Of a DNA stretch of 39,657 nt, positions 21,210-29,791 are shown piece after piece. The stretch lies in the NCBI GenBank assembly GCA_945861925.1, contig CAMAWO010000006.1, forward strand, positions 1 to 39,657. Reading direction: 5' to 3'. The notes beneath the pieces are model-generated. The model saw nothing but the letters and a program-made list of their open reading frames with translations, did not search any database and was not told the origin of the DNA. Each line of letters starts with the position of its first letter. Positions within the stretch are counted from its first letter, which is position 1. This stretch comes from Bifidobacterium breve. GTDB taxonomy: Bacteria > Actinomycetota > Actinomycetes > S36-B12. A program made the translations under genes and the position numbers.

Positions 21210-22262
21210 CTATTCATTTGTAATCGATGAGGGGTCGATAGGGACCTCTCGCCCCGTACGTGCTGACTCATGCAAAGCCATGATCACCTGAACATTCATC
21301 CGACTGTCCGACAACGGGTACGGCGACTGTGCGCCAGCAAGAACGAGTTCTTCGAACCCCCGCACTTCATCGAGGTAGACATCACTGGGTCCGTAGTCCC
21401 ACGTGGCTACCTCAAGTTGGTCCGGATCGTCACCAAAGGTTCCCGCCCCGGCGGCCGATGGCATCAACTGCTGTCGCACCGTAGTTTGCGCGCCAACGCT
21501 CGTAAGCCAAGGCTGGTCAAGTTCGAGACTGCCGCGCTCACCGACAATTCGAGCCGAACGGGCCGTCGGGGTTGCCATGCTCACCGTGAATTGCACAGCA
21601 GTACCGGACTCATATCCAAGAAACCCACTGAACGCAAGGTCGATGCCCGTGGGGCCGTTGACCGCACGCGCATAGGCACAGACCGGATTCTCTCGAAGGA
21701 CAGCTTGAAAGAATGCAACCGGGTAGCAGCCGACGTCCCACAACGCGCCACCGCCCATGTCGGTATTGAGGCGGATGTCTGCTGCTGCCGGCAGGGTGAA
21801 TTCGAAGGTCCCGTGACAGAACACAATTCTGCCCAACCGGCCAGAGGAGACGATCTCAGCGATGTCTGATGTCTGACGATGAAACCGCGTAGCCGAGGCT
21901 TCCTGAAGGACCACTCCTGCCTCGTGAGCTGCGTGGGCCATCTGGTCCACATTCGCTGTGGTCAGTGCTAGCGGCTTCTCGCAGAAGACGTGCTTGCCGG
22001 CCTCGCATAGCCGCACCGCCCATTCGGCATGCAGATGATTTGGCAGCGAGATGTACACCGCATCCACATCTGCGGTGTTGGCCAACTCCTCGTACGTGCC
22101 GTACGAGGAGCAAATATCGTGGCGATCGGCGTACGACTTCGCTCGTTGCGCATCTCGAGACGCGACCGCCACCAGTTCGGAACGATCAGAGCGGCGTACT
22201 GCATCAATGAAGCGCTCGTTGATACGCGCAGTACTGAGCAGTCCCCAGCGCAGCCGTGACAT
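21210..22262 (-). CDS. Gfo/Idh/MocA-family dehydrogenase
   Basis: A 350-residue NAD(P)-dependent oxidoreductase. It starts RWGLLSTARINERFI (Rossmann strand and glycine-poor loop typical of the dimeric dihydrodiol/xylose dehydrogenase branch), and has the EKP motif in FCEKPLAL (about 95) and GGGALWDVGCYPVAF with the Asp-Tyr pair typical of that branch. Substrates in this branch are pyranoses such as D-xylose or glucose, giving lactones. It starts 3 bp after the VOC gene stop, hence the same operon. The plus-strand operon next door supplies two lactonase-type proteins that could act on its product. Confidence 0.9.
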   Translation of the reverse strand: MSRLRWGLLSTARINERFIDAVRRSDRSELVAVASRDAQRAKSYADRHDICSSYGTYEELANTADVDAVYISLPNHLHAEWAVRLCEAGKHVFCEKPLALTTANVDQMAHAAHEAGVVLQEASATRFHRQTSDIAEIVSSGRLGRIVFCHGTFEFTLPAAADIRLNTDMGGGALWDVGCYPVAFFQAVLRENPVCAYARAVNGPTGIDLAFSGFLGYESGTAVQFTVSMATPTARSARIVGERGSLELDQPWLTSVGAQTTVRQQLMPSAAGAGTFGDDPDQLEVATWDYGPSDVYLDEVRGFEELVLAGAQSPYPLSDSRMNVQVIMALHESARTGREVPIDPSSITNE

Positions 22263-22265
22263 GAC

Positions 22266-22721
22266 TCAGTGACCCCCGCCGTGCACTTCCTCGAGTTCAA
22301 CGTAATTGCCGTCCGGGTCGCGCATAAAGCACACAGTCGCGGAGCCATCGGTGAGGTGGAACGTGACCGGATCGGAAACGAATACGACCCCCTTTGCCCT
22401 CAATTCAGCGACAACGGACTCCAAATCCTCGACGGTGAACGCCATGTGCGTTGAGCCGATCGACCCGAGAGGTTGAACCGATGTCCCGCCCTCGGCACCG
22501 CTTAATTCCATAATGTCGATCAGGATCTCGGGTTGCCCGGGCACCTGCAGACGGGTCGAAGTCCCCGAGGCGCCTGTCAATCCGAACACGGTGTCAATTG
22601 AAGACATCGGGAGGTGATGCTGCTCGACCTGAATCAAGCCGAGTTTTCCGACGTAGAAATCCAGCGATCGCTGAGTGTCACTCACGGTGACGGCAATGTG
22701 GTTGAGCGCCCGAACCTGCAT
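22266..22721 (-). CDS. VOC-family (glyoxalase/bleomycin resistance/dioxygenase fold) protein
   Basis: A 151-residue protein with two beta-alpha-beta-beta-beta modules. Likely metal ligands are His in LNHIAVTVSD (about residue 8), His in STHMAFTVEDLE and Glu in NYVELEEVH. The family covers lactoylglutathione lyases, epimerases and extradiol dioxygenases; the size and single domain fit a lyase or epimerase more than a dioxygenase. I chose the ATG at 22721 with AAAGGAG upstream. It is first in the leftward operon and divergent from the amidohydrolase gene. Confidence 0.85.
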   Translation of the reverse strand: MQVRALNHIAVTVSDTQRSLDFYVGKLGLIQVEQHHLPMSSIDTVFGLTGASGTSTRLQVPGQPEILIDIMELSGAEGGTSVQPLGSIGSTHMAFTVEDLESVVAELRAKGVVFVSDPVTFHLTDGSATVCFMRDPDGNYVELEEVHGGGH

Positions 22722-22765
22722 GAATGTGCTCCTTTCGGCCCTACTTTGGGATAGTCTCAAGTCAA

Positions 22766-22785
22766 ATTTGTTAACGATAAACAAT
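22766..22785. promoter_or_regulatory. Imperfect AT-rich dyad in the divergent VOC/amidohydrolase promoter region
   Basis: TTGTTAACGATAAACAA (22768-22784) is an imperfect inverted repeat with half-sites TTGTT and AACAA. It is AT-rich against a GC-rich background and central in the 128-bp gap between divergent operons. Its TGTTAACG resembles the TGTYARCA core near 32.6 and 38.5 kb. It could be an operator; promoter hexamers are not clear. Confidence 0.4.
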
Positions 22786-22849
22786 CTACATGTGGTGAAC
22801 TGCTGAACTGAGCCAATTCACAACACTCCGCGTCAATTCGAGGAGACCG

Positions 22850-23785
22850 ATGTCAATGACAAGCCCGGAGCAAACAACCGTGATCGACATTCCCCCTATC
22901 GCGGACGCCCATCACCATCTGTGGGACATGAACGACCACCACGTATGGATCCATGCCGACCCGCGAATCATCAACTTCGTCGGTGACTACGAGGCCATCT
23001 GCCGCGACTACCAGGCGACCGATTACCTCGCGGATACAAGCGGACTGCCACTCGTGGCTTCGGTTCACGTGCAGGCGGAGTTCGACCCTGCCAATCCGGT
23101 GGGCGAAACCGCCTGGCTGACAAGGCAGGCGGAGGAAACTGGCTTCCCGACCGGGATCGTTGGCTTCGCTGATCTGTCAAGTCCGAACGTGCAGGGCCTG
23201 CTTGAGGCCCATGCCGAGTTCTCGAGATTCCGTGGCGTCCGTCACATGCTCAACTGGGATACCTTGCCCGGACGCTCTTTCGCTGAGCATGGCGACCACA
23301 TGTCCAGCGAACAGTGGCGTTCCGGATTCGCGCTCCTGGCTCGAATGGGCCTGCGCTTCGACATGCAGATCTGGCCGAACCAAATGCTGGAGGCAACCGG
23401 CCTCGTCGCGTCGCATGAGGACGCTCGCGTGGCCCTCAACCACACCGGCTTCCCTATCGATCGAGATGCAGCGTCGATGCAGTTGTGGCGCGACGGTATG
23501 CGTGCGCTGGCATCGCAGCCCAACGTGTTCGTCAAGATCTCAGGACTCGGGATGCTGGACCACCAGTGGACAGCCGACAGCATTCGACCCATTGTCTTGG
23601 AGACCATCGAGATCTTCGGTGTCGATCGGTGCATGTTTGCGAGCAACTTCCCCGTTGACAAGCTCTACTCCGACTACGCCAGCATCTTTCGCGCGTTCTC
23701 CGAGATCACTGCGGACTTCACCGCCGACGAGCGCGCTCGGCTCTTCGCGGGCACTGCTCAGGACTTCTACGCGCTCGGGACATGA
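22850..23785 (+). CDS. Amidohydrolase-2 family hydrolase (COG3618-type lactonase)
   Basis: A 311-residue TIM-barrel hydrolase. The N-terminal metal motif is ADAHHHLWD (about 18-26), and later parts include GVRHMLNWD, the ALNHTGFP strand with its His, and the final FASNFPVD Asp segment, all as in COG3618 proteins such as L-rhamnono-gamma-lactonase and L-fuconolactonase. It probably hydrolyses a sugar or cyclitol lactone in the cytoplasm. GAGGAG lies 4 nt before the ATG. The next gene starts in an ATGA overlap with its stop. Pairing with Gfo/Idh dehydrogenases across the divergent promoter suggests a dehydrogenase-lactonase sequence. Confidence 0.88.
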   Translation: MSMTSPEQTTVIDIPPIADAHHHLWDMNDHHVWIHADPRIINFVGDYEAICRDYQATDYLADTSGLPLVASVHVQAEFDPANPVGETAWLTRQAEETGFPTGIVGFADLSSPNVQGLLEAHAEFSRFRGVRHMLNWDTLPGRSFAEHGDHMSSEQWRSGFALLARMGLRFDMQIWPNQMLEATGLVASHEDARVALNHTGFPIDRDAASMQLWRDGMRALASQPNVFVKISGLGMLDHQWTADSIRPIVLETIEIFGVDRCMFASNFPVDKLYSDYASIFRAFSEITADFTADERARLFAGTAQDFYALGT

Positions 23786-25398
23786 TGGATGGGGACTGCC
23801 CACCATTGGCTTGTGGACAGTGGCGCACCTGGCAGGACGTTCAGTGGTCAGAGGTCCCCGACGCTTCACGACTGCAGGTCTGGGCTTATGCGGGGCAACC
23901 GTCCTACCAACCCGGCGAGATCGTGGGCATCCACACCAGCACGAACGCCGACGAAATCGAGATCACGATCGTTCACGACGGTGCGACGCCGCGTGTTCTG
24001 GCGCGGCTAGGACCGCAGCAAGGTGCTTGGCTCGACACACCCGCCGATGCACCCAGCGCAGGCTGCGGCTGGCCAGCGAACTTCGCACTCACGATCGGTG
24101 ACGACTGGCCTTCCGGCGGGTACCTCGTATGCGCCCGTGCTGTACGAGGGAGCGAGGAGGTCAGCCAGGATGCATTCTTCGCAGTACGAGCCTCGCCTGA
24201 ACGCCGCAGTCCCCTAGCGCTCATCCTGTCGACCTACACGTGGAATGCCTACAACGACTGGGGGGGAGCCAGTTCATACACGGCTCTGCGCGACCGATTC
24301 CCCAGAGCCTTCTCCCCGGTCTTGAGCCTGCAGCGCCCATGGTCCCGCGGACAGGTGCGCTGCCCGGTCGGCGCCCCGAGATTCGGATCCGTCATCAATC
24401 CCCCCATCGGTTGGGCCGTACGTCACGAATGGACCGAGTGGGCCTTCGCCAATGGCTACGCTCACTGGTCCGCCTCCGCAGGTTGGGCCCGGTACGACGG
24501 GCTCATGGCCAGGTGGCTGGAGTCAGAGGGCATCGCGTTCGATGTCGTGACCCAATGGGATTTGGACCGCGATTCCCAAGTACTCGACGGATACACCTGC
24601 GTCATCACGAGCGGTCACGACGAGTACTGGTCAGCGGGCGGCCGCGCTTCTCTTGCCACCCATCTCGCCCGAGGCGGGCATCATGCCCGCTTCGGCGGCA
24701 ACATCATGTGGCAGGTCCGCGCCGATGAGCGAACGCAGACGACTGAGTGCTACAAGTTCGCGGCCGATGAGGATCCTTCACGGAATGGACCAGTTGAACA
24801 GCGCACCGGGGCCTTCGAGGGGTTAGCGATTAACCGTCCCCCTGTCACGGAGTTCGGAGGGAACGCTACCCGGGGCATGTACGCGGGCTGGGGCGGAGCA
24901 TCGATCCGGGGCTCACGCGGCTTCACGATCTTCCGCCCGCGACACTGGGCGTTCCAGGGGCTCGATGCCTACTACGGCGAGGTCATCGGGTCAGGCAGCA
25001 ACCTGGTGAGCTACGAGGTCGACGGAGTCGACTACACCATGGTCAACGGACTGCCGTATCCCACGGGTTCAGACGGAACTCCAGACTCTCTGGAGATCCT
25101 CGCGCTCACGCCCACGGTCGCATTCGAGGAGGACCATGGCAATCCCGGCTCAATGTTCGACCCACTCGAAAGCGACCTCGCTGGGATCGCGGTGCTGCGC
25201 TACGGCTCGGACACCCCCGAGCATCGCGACCGGTGCCGTTACGGTGCCGGCATGATCACCTCAATGTCCTACCCGGCTGGATCTGGGATGGTCTTCTGCG
25301 CTGGTACTACTGAGTGGCCGGCCAGCCTTGCCAGTGGTGACCTCGCCTGCAGCATCATCACCCACAACGTGCTGCAACGATTCATGGGAGGGAACTAG
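23782..25398 (+). CDS. N,N-dimethylformamidase large-subunit-like protein
   Basis: A 538-residue protein that resembles the beta (large) subunit of N,N-dimethylformamidase. An N-terminal beta-rich region (about 25-135) precedes a glutamine-amidotransferase-like domain with the hallmark TYTWNAYNDWGG (about 152-163), the VITSGHDEYWS segment and a C-terminal HNVLQRF. The characterised enzyme is about 760 residues and uses a Tyr-Tyr-Glu iron site with a small alpha subunit; no small-subunit gene is seen here and the protein is shorter at the N-terminus. An amide hydrolase role is therefore an inference. It overlaps both neighbours (ATGA and TAGTG), implying tight co-translation. Confidence 0.8.
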   Translation: MMDGDCPPLACGQWRTWQDVQWSEVPDASRLQVWAYAGQPSYQPGEIVGIHTSTNADEIEITIVHDGATPRVLARLGPQQGAWLDTPADAPSAGCGWPANFALTIGDDWPSGGYLVCARAVRGSEEVSQDAFFAVRASPERRSPLALILSTYTWNAYNDWGGASSYTALRDRFPRAFSPVLSLQRPWSRGQVRCPVGAPRFGSVINPPIGWAVRHEWTEWAFANGYAHWSASAGWARYDGLMARWLESEGIAFDVVTQWDLDRDSQVLDGYTCVITSGHDEYWSAGGRASLATHLARGGHHARFGGNIMWQVRADERTQTTECYKFAADEDPSRNGPVEQRTGAFEGLAINRPPVTEFGGNATRGMYAGWGGASIRGSRGFTIFRPRHWAFQGLDAYYGEVIGSGSNLVSYEVDGVDYTMVNGLPYPTGSDGTPDSLEILALTPTVAFEEDHGNPGSMFDPLESDLAGIAVLRYGSDTPEHRDRCRYGAGMITSMSYPAGSGMVFCAGTTEWPASLASGDLACSIITHNVLQRFMGGN

Positions 25399-26288
25399 TG
25401 GCAACCGTCGTTCGCGCGATCGGTCCGCGAGCAATCCTTGGCGAATCCCCACTATGGGACGACCGCTCCGGCAACCTCACCTGGGTGGATGTCGATGGCC
25501 GTCAGGTGCATCGTTGGCACTGGGCGAGTGAGCTCGTCGAGTCTGTCACGACGGTGGGTCGCCCAGGGAGTATCGCCCTCACCCCCGATCCAGACACCTT
25601 GGTGCTCGCCAGCGAACAGCGCATCGGCCTCCTCCACTGGCCCAGCGGCGAGGTCGTATGGAAGGTGTCTCTCCCGATCATTCATCCCACTGTCAGGCTG
25701 AATGACGGCCGCGTGAGCCCGAGCGGAGATTTCTGGGTTGGAACAATGCACGTGCCCGCAAGCGACCGCAAGTTCATCGGTAGCCTCTACCGGGTTCACC
25801 CAGACTGGACTTGGGACCTCGTCGTCGACAGGGTGGGGGTAGCGAACGGCCTAGCGTGCACACCCTTGGGTATGCAGTGGGCCGACACCCTGCTCGGCCG
25901 GTGTTGGCTCGCTGACGACGACCTCGTCGCCGGCGCACCGATGATCAGCGGACAGGGCGCGCCGCTCATCGACTTTCAGAGCTCAAATCTCGCGGGCGGC
26001 CCTGATGGCGCCTGCATGGATCAAGCTGGCGGCACCTGGATAGCGTGCGTTCACGGGTCGACGCTAGCCAGATTTGAGGGAGGCACCCTTACGGAGCAAC
26101 ACGAACTTCCGGTGCGCAGGCCAACCTGCCCAACCTTCGGCGGGCCCGACCTCACGACGATGTTCATCACCACCATCGGCGGTGGCGGCAACTACCCGGT
26201 GTTCGATGATGAACCGGACGCTGGCCGTGTCCTCGTCGTAGAGTCCCAGAACCGTGGAGTCCCCGAGCGGATCTTCAGCGTGGGCTAG
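25398..26288 (+). CDS. SMP-30/gluconolactonase/LRE-family lactonase
   Basis: A 296-residue six-bladed beta-propeller. The metal ligands expected in gluconolactonases are visible: Glu in ILGESPLWD (about 15), Asn in VRLNDGRVSPSG, Asn in VANGLA and Asp in GGPDGAC. The blade after VANGLA departs from the usual SPDGRTLYFTDS pattern, so substrate or activity may differ. It starts with GTG sharing one base with the previous stop and ends 12 bp from the converging APH-fold gene. It is the second lactonase-type gene in this three-gene operon. Confidence 0.88.
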   Translation: MATVVRAIGPRAILGESPLWDDRSGNLTWVDVDGRQVHRWHWASELVESVTTVGRPGSIALTPDPDTLVLASEQRIGLLHWPSGEVVWKVSLPIIHPTVRLNDGRVSPSGDFWVGTMHVPASDRKFIGSLYRVHPDWTWDLVVDRVGVANGLACTPLGMQWADTLLGRCWLADDDLVAGAPMISGQGAPLIDFQSSNLAGGPDGACMDQAGGTWIACVHGSTLARFEGGTLTEQHELPVRRPTCPTFGGPDLTTMFITTIGGGGNYPVFDDEPDAGRVLVVESQNRGVPERIFSVG

Positions 26289-26300
26289 GGCTGGCCGAAA

Positions 26301-27377
26301 TCAGGCGGAGCCGCTCGCACGGCGAGCAATGGCTGCCCACGTTTCGTTCAAGGTCCCTTGTCCACCCACCAACCCGCATGCCTCCGCGAGAACGAAGACC
26401 TCGGCCTCCGTCGAAAGGTATGACACACGCGATACGCCGCGAATTCGCGCAGCGAGGATGGCGCCGGTGTGCTCATCCCATCGCCGCGCGTCGACGAGTG
26501 AACTTTGCGCGCGGTAGGCCTCCTCGAATGCTTGTCTGGCCACGTTTAATGGCCCCGCAAGTTCCGGCCTTGCGACGGCCTTGCACGCGAGGTGCGCTGA
26601 AAAGTAGGCAACGTCAAGGGCAGGGTCACCAACATGTGCTACCTCCGCATCCAGCATCCAAGCCTCCAATCCCATGGCCTCCGGGGGGCTCACAAGAACG
26701 TTCTTCGGTGAGAAATCTCCGTGCACCAGACAGGTCCGCGCGCTCTCCAGCTCGGTCGCCAACTCCTGCAATCGTGACCCAATCATCGGTACCTCCCGCG
26801 CTGTTGCCCGGTGGAAGGGATCGGTGCGCAGGGTCCGCAACCGGTCGCCGCTACGCAGAACCTCAGGAAGCGCATCGACTTCTCGAGTGCGCACATGCCA
26901 CGTTGCGAGTGTGTTGCCAAGGTGCGTTGCTATGGCGGAAAGTCGTGCGCCATCGAGCTCCGGCGATCCGGATTCGGCATTGAGCATCTGTTCGCGCCAA
27001 TCCTGCCACGTCTGCGGCGCAGCCTCGATGACAAGGACGGGAGCCTCAGGATGGCGCCACACCACTCGTGGAACAGCGCTCGGTGTCAGTTGGCCGAAGC
27101 ACTGCAGTGCAATCGCCTCGGCGAATCCCCGCGAGATATCGGCCTGCCAAAGGGATGGCGTGCGCAGGGTCGCAAGGGGAGCCTTGACAACCAGGCCATG
27201 TGGATTCTGCTCCCTGACATCCGCTTCTAGGTCGCCGGCAGCGATGCGCCACACCTCGCAGGAAACGCCACCGGTGAGAGGTGTGAGCTCCCCGCTTCCT
27301 CGAACAAGTCCGGCATCCACCAGATCTAACAGAACCTCGGCTGCTGTAGGCACACCATCGAAACCGTGATCACTCAT
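26301..27377 (-). CDS. APH/choline kinase-fold phosphotransferase
   Basis: A 358-residue small-molecule kinase. It has the ATP-site Lys in LVVKAP (about 66), the catalytic loop LVHGDFSPKNVLV (HxDxxxxN) and the metal-binding LDAEVAHVGDPALD motif. The overall shape is nearest to methylthioribose kinase-like and other APH proteins. In this cluster it may phosphorylate a polyol or keto intermediate, taking the role of a sugar kinase; it need not confer antibiotic resistance. I chose the ATG at 27377 with GAGG 5 nt upstream; an in-frame start at 27455 would overlap the small ORF ahead. Confidence 0.82.
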   Translation of the reverse strand: MSDHGFDGVPTAAEVLLDLVDAGLVRGSGELTPLTGGVSCEVWRIAAGDLEADVREQNPHGLVVKAPLATLRTPSLWQADISRGFAEAIALQCFGQLTPSAVPRVVWRHPEAPVLVIEAAPQTWQDWREQMLNAESGSPELDGARLSAIATHLGNTLATWHVRTREVDALPEVLRSGDRLRTLRTDPFHRATAREVPMIGSRLQELATELESARTCLVHGDFSPKNVLVSPPEAMGLEAWMLDAEVAHVGDPALDVAYFSAHLACKAVARPELAGPLNVARQAFEEAYRAQSSLVDARRWDEHTGAILAARIRGVSRVSYLSTEAEVFVLAEACGLVGGQGTLNETWAAIARRASGSA

Positions 27378-27384
27378 TGAATCC

Positions 27385-27546
27385 TCATTTGTGACTGATG
27401 AACGTGCGCAAACGGTCGCAGTCGGGACTGACCGACTCTCGGATCGCAGATCCATCGCGTGCTTCGATGGTGTCGGCCATGGCCTGGTGAGGGTTTACGA
27501 CGATGAGTTCGCGCGGTGAATGATGCGCCAAGGCTCTCGGGCTCAC
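27385..27546 (-). CDS. Small ORF of 53 codons between the E1 and kinase genes, unknown function
   Basis: A GTG at 27546 is preceded by GGAGG with 5-nt spacing, and the ORF ends at 27385 inside the kinase ribosome-site region. It fills the 182-bp gap between the fused E1 gene and the kinase gene. The product, starting MSPRALAHHSPRELIVVN, has no membrane segment or signal peptide. Its middle part faintly recalls the N-terminus of some cupin proteins, but I would not assign it. It may be a small protein or the remnant of a longer gene. Confidence 0.45.
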   Translation of the reverse strand: MSPRALAHHSPRELIVVNPHQAMADTIEARDGSAIRESVSPDCDRLRTFISHK

Positions 27547-27559
27547 TCGGGCCTCCGCA

Positions 27560-29791
27560 TCAGAGTTTCTCCACGCTTCCGACCCCAATGCGAAGTTCGC
27601 GAATCGCCTTCTCAATATCATCATCGGAGAGGAGTACACCCTCCTCCAGCACCCGTGAGACCGGAGTGGGAACGTCCAACCCGGTAACGAGTCGAACCGG
27701 CGCACGCAGTCGCCCGAAATGCCGCTCATGGATCAACTGCGAGATTCGGGGTCCGATCGAGTGCGACGCAGTCGCATCCTCGACGATGATGGCAGCACCG
27801 GTACGGGCCACGGACTCGTCAATGAGATCCACATCGAGTCCAATTGGGTCGATCGTCCGTAGGTCAATCACCTCGACATCGATCCCCTCGCCGGCCAGTC
27901 GCTGGGCGATGGCGATCACCCGGTGCACCGGGTGAGACCAAGTGAGCACGGTCAGATCCTTCCCTGATCTAGCGACCCTGCCAATGCCCAATGGAATCCG
28001 GGCATCGAGATCCGGGATCGGTCCAGTCGTGTTCCAAAGTCGGTGGTGTTCGATGATGAGGACGGGATCAGCGCCGCTGATGGCCGTGTTGAACATTCCG
28101 ACATAGTCCGCCGGTGTCGAGGGCGCGATGATGCGCCAGCCTGGAAATAGTGCAAAGAGAGCCGCTGGATCGCTGCTGTGCTGCGGACCGAAGCCCCGTC
28201 CCTGCGCCGTCCGGGTACGCACGACGACAGGTACGTCAATATTTCCGCCGAACATATGCCGAGCCTTCGGGACGTGATTGAAGAGTTGATCAGCCGCTTC
28301 AAGTGCAAAGTCCGGGAACATCAGTTCGACGATCGGGCGCATACCGAGCAATGCCGCACCGAGTGCAAGCCCGCTGAATCCATTCTCCGAGATGGGTGCA
28401 CTGAAGACCCGCTCTGGAAAGTTCTTGCACGCATGCCGAGTTGTCCCATAGGCACCTCCGCGAAGGTGTCCTACCTCCTCGCCGATGACGAAGACCTCAG
28501 GATCACGCCGCATGGCGCGGTCGGTCACAAGCGAGATCGCCTCTTGGAACGTCACGTCTTCACCAACTGGCAGCATCGGCTCCGATGCACCGTCAACTGG
28601 AGTCCTCTTCTGCGCGGATCGAACCCCGCGAGGAGCGTCAAGCGGATCAGGCCAGCCAGTATCGATGATTCGCGGTCCGTCGGGACCCTCCTCGATCACC
28701 TCGCTCAGGACCCGCGCTAGGTCGTCGACTGCGCGGGCTTCGATACGCCGGGCAGCGGCGGCGTCGACCAGACCCGCGACCGCGAGTGCCGCCGGAAAAT
28801 GAGTGATGGGGTCGCGCTCCTGCCAGAGCGCCTCCTCATCCTTGGTGCGGTATCGGTAGTCGCTCCCGGGCAGACGCCCTGACTGGTGAAGGTACCGGTA
28901 GGTCTTCGCCTCGATGAGTACCGGACCGAGTCCGGCTGCTGCGTGCCCCCTCGCTCGCATCACCGCGGCGCGCATGGCCAGAGGATCCATCCCATCGACG
29001 ATGATGCCCGGCATGTCGTGCCCAGACGCCCGGATGGCAATGTCCGGAAATCCGACCGTTTCTGCGACCGTCGTGGCCACTGAATAGAGGTTGTTCTCGA
29101 CAACGAAGATCATCGGCAGAGCCATGACCCGCGAGATAGCCATGGATTCATGCAGGGCACCGATCGAAGAGGCACCATCACCGAAGAACGCAAGGGCTAC
29201 ACCGCCGGTCCCCCGCTGGGCAAAGCTGAACGCGGCTCCGGTGGCCATGGGGATGCCGCCTCCGACGATGGCACTCGTTCCAAGCACTCCTGCCTCGATG
29301 CTGCCGAGGTGCATGGAGCCGCCCCTCCCGCCCGCGAAACCCTGTCGCAAGCCGAGTATCTCCGCCAAGGTTTGCAGGATTGCCAAGGTGACCGGCTGCG
29401 GCGTCGCGGCCGCTCCAGCTGGATCGAAGTCGCCCAAGGCTCGCACGGCATTGGTCACCACCTGAGCAAGCACGTGATGATGCGCGCGATGGGTGGAGGC
29501 GATCTGGTCCCCGGGTTTCAGTGCAGCAATCGCTCCGATGGCAACGGCCTCCTGTCCGATGCTGGAGTGCACTGGACCATGGACAAGTGATTCGTGGTCG
29601 ACTAGCCACTGCTCAAGTCTGCGGATAAGCGCCAATTCATAGAGCATGAACTGAGCCTCGGCCTTGCCCAGTCCTTCGACGGTGGCATCCACCCGCATCA
29701 GGTTGGGGTACGACTCCCAGGGCAGGTTCTGATGAGCGGTCAGATCTGGCGCGACCTCCAGCATCGAGTCAAGCCCATCCAGCCCGTTCAC
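27560..29791 (-). CDS. Fused E1 alpha-beta 2-oxoacid dehydrogenase (acetoin/branched-chain type)
   Basis: A ThDP enzyme with both E1 halves in one chain of about 743 residues. The alpha half (about 35-345) has HSSIGQEAVAIGAI, GGRGGSMHLG and the ThDP motif GDGASSIGALHE...VVENN. The beta half (about 400-740) has EEVGHLRGGAYGTT, the catalytic Glu in ISENGFSG and GPQHSSDP. It would decarboxylate a 2-oxo acid, or cleave an acetoin-like ketol, and pass the acyl group to lipoamide. A free-standing lipoyl protein is encoded three genes upstream, but no E2 or E3 gene is present. The GTG at 29791 gives a GTGA overlap with the preceding stop; a GTG at 29803 is the alternative. Confidence 0.88.
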   Translation of the reverse strand: MNGLDGLDSMLEVAPDLTAHQNLPWESYPNLMRVDATVEGLGKAEAQFMLYELALIRRLEQWLVDHESLVHGPVHSSIGQEAVAIGAIAALKPGDQIASTHRAHHHVLAQVVTNAVRALGDFDPAGAAATPQPVTLAILQTLAEILGLRQGFAGGRGGSMHLGSIEAGVLGTSAIVGGGIPMATGAAFSFAQRGTGGVALAFFGDGASSIGALHESMAISRVMALPMIFVVENNLYSVATTVAETVGFPDIAIRASGHDMPGIIVDGMDPLAMRAAVMRARGHAAAGLGPVLIEAKTYRYLHQSGRLPGSDYRYRTKDEEALWQERDPITHFPAALAVAGLVDAAAARRIEARAVDDLARVLSEVIEEGPDGPRIIDTGWPDPLDAPRGVRSAQKRTPVDGASEPMLPVGEDVTFQEAISLVTDRAMRRDPEVFVIGEEVGHLRGGAYGTTRHACKNFPERVFSAPISENGFSGLALGAALLGMRPIVELMFPDFALEAADQLFNHVPKARHMFGGNIDVPVVVRTRTAQGRGFGPQHSSDPAALFALFPGWRIIAPSTPADYVGMFNTAISGADPVLIIEHHRLWNTTGPIPDLDARIPLGIGRVARSGKDLTVLTWSHPVHRVIAIAQRLAGEGIDVEVIDLRTIDPIGLDVDLIDESVARTGAAIIVEDATASHSIGPRISQLIHERHFGRLRAPVRLVTGLDVPTPVSRVLEEGVLLSDDDIEKAIRELRIGVGSVEKL

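Noticed and set aside
22741-22784. Earlier in-frame start for the VOC gene at 22784
   Set aside because: It would cover the AT-rich promoter/operator region; the ATG at 22721 has a strong AAAGGAG site and starts at the conserved domain.
26301-27377. Aminoglycoside resistance gene
   Set aside because: The APH fold is shared by many metabolic kinases; the operon context is catabolic and no resistance-specific feature is visible.
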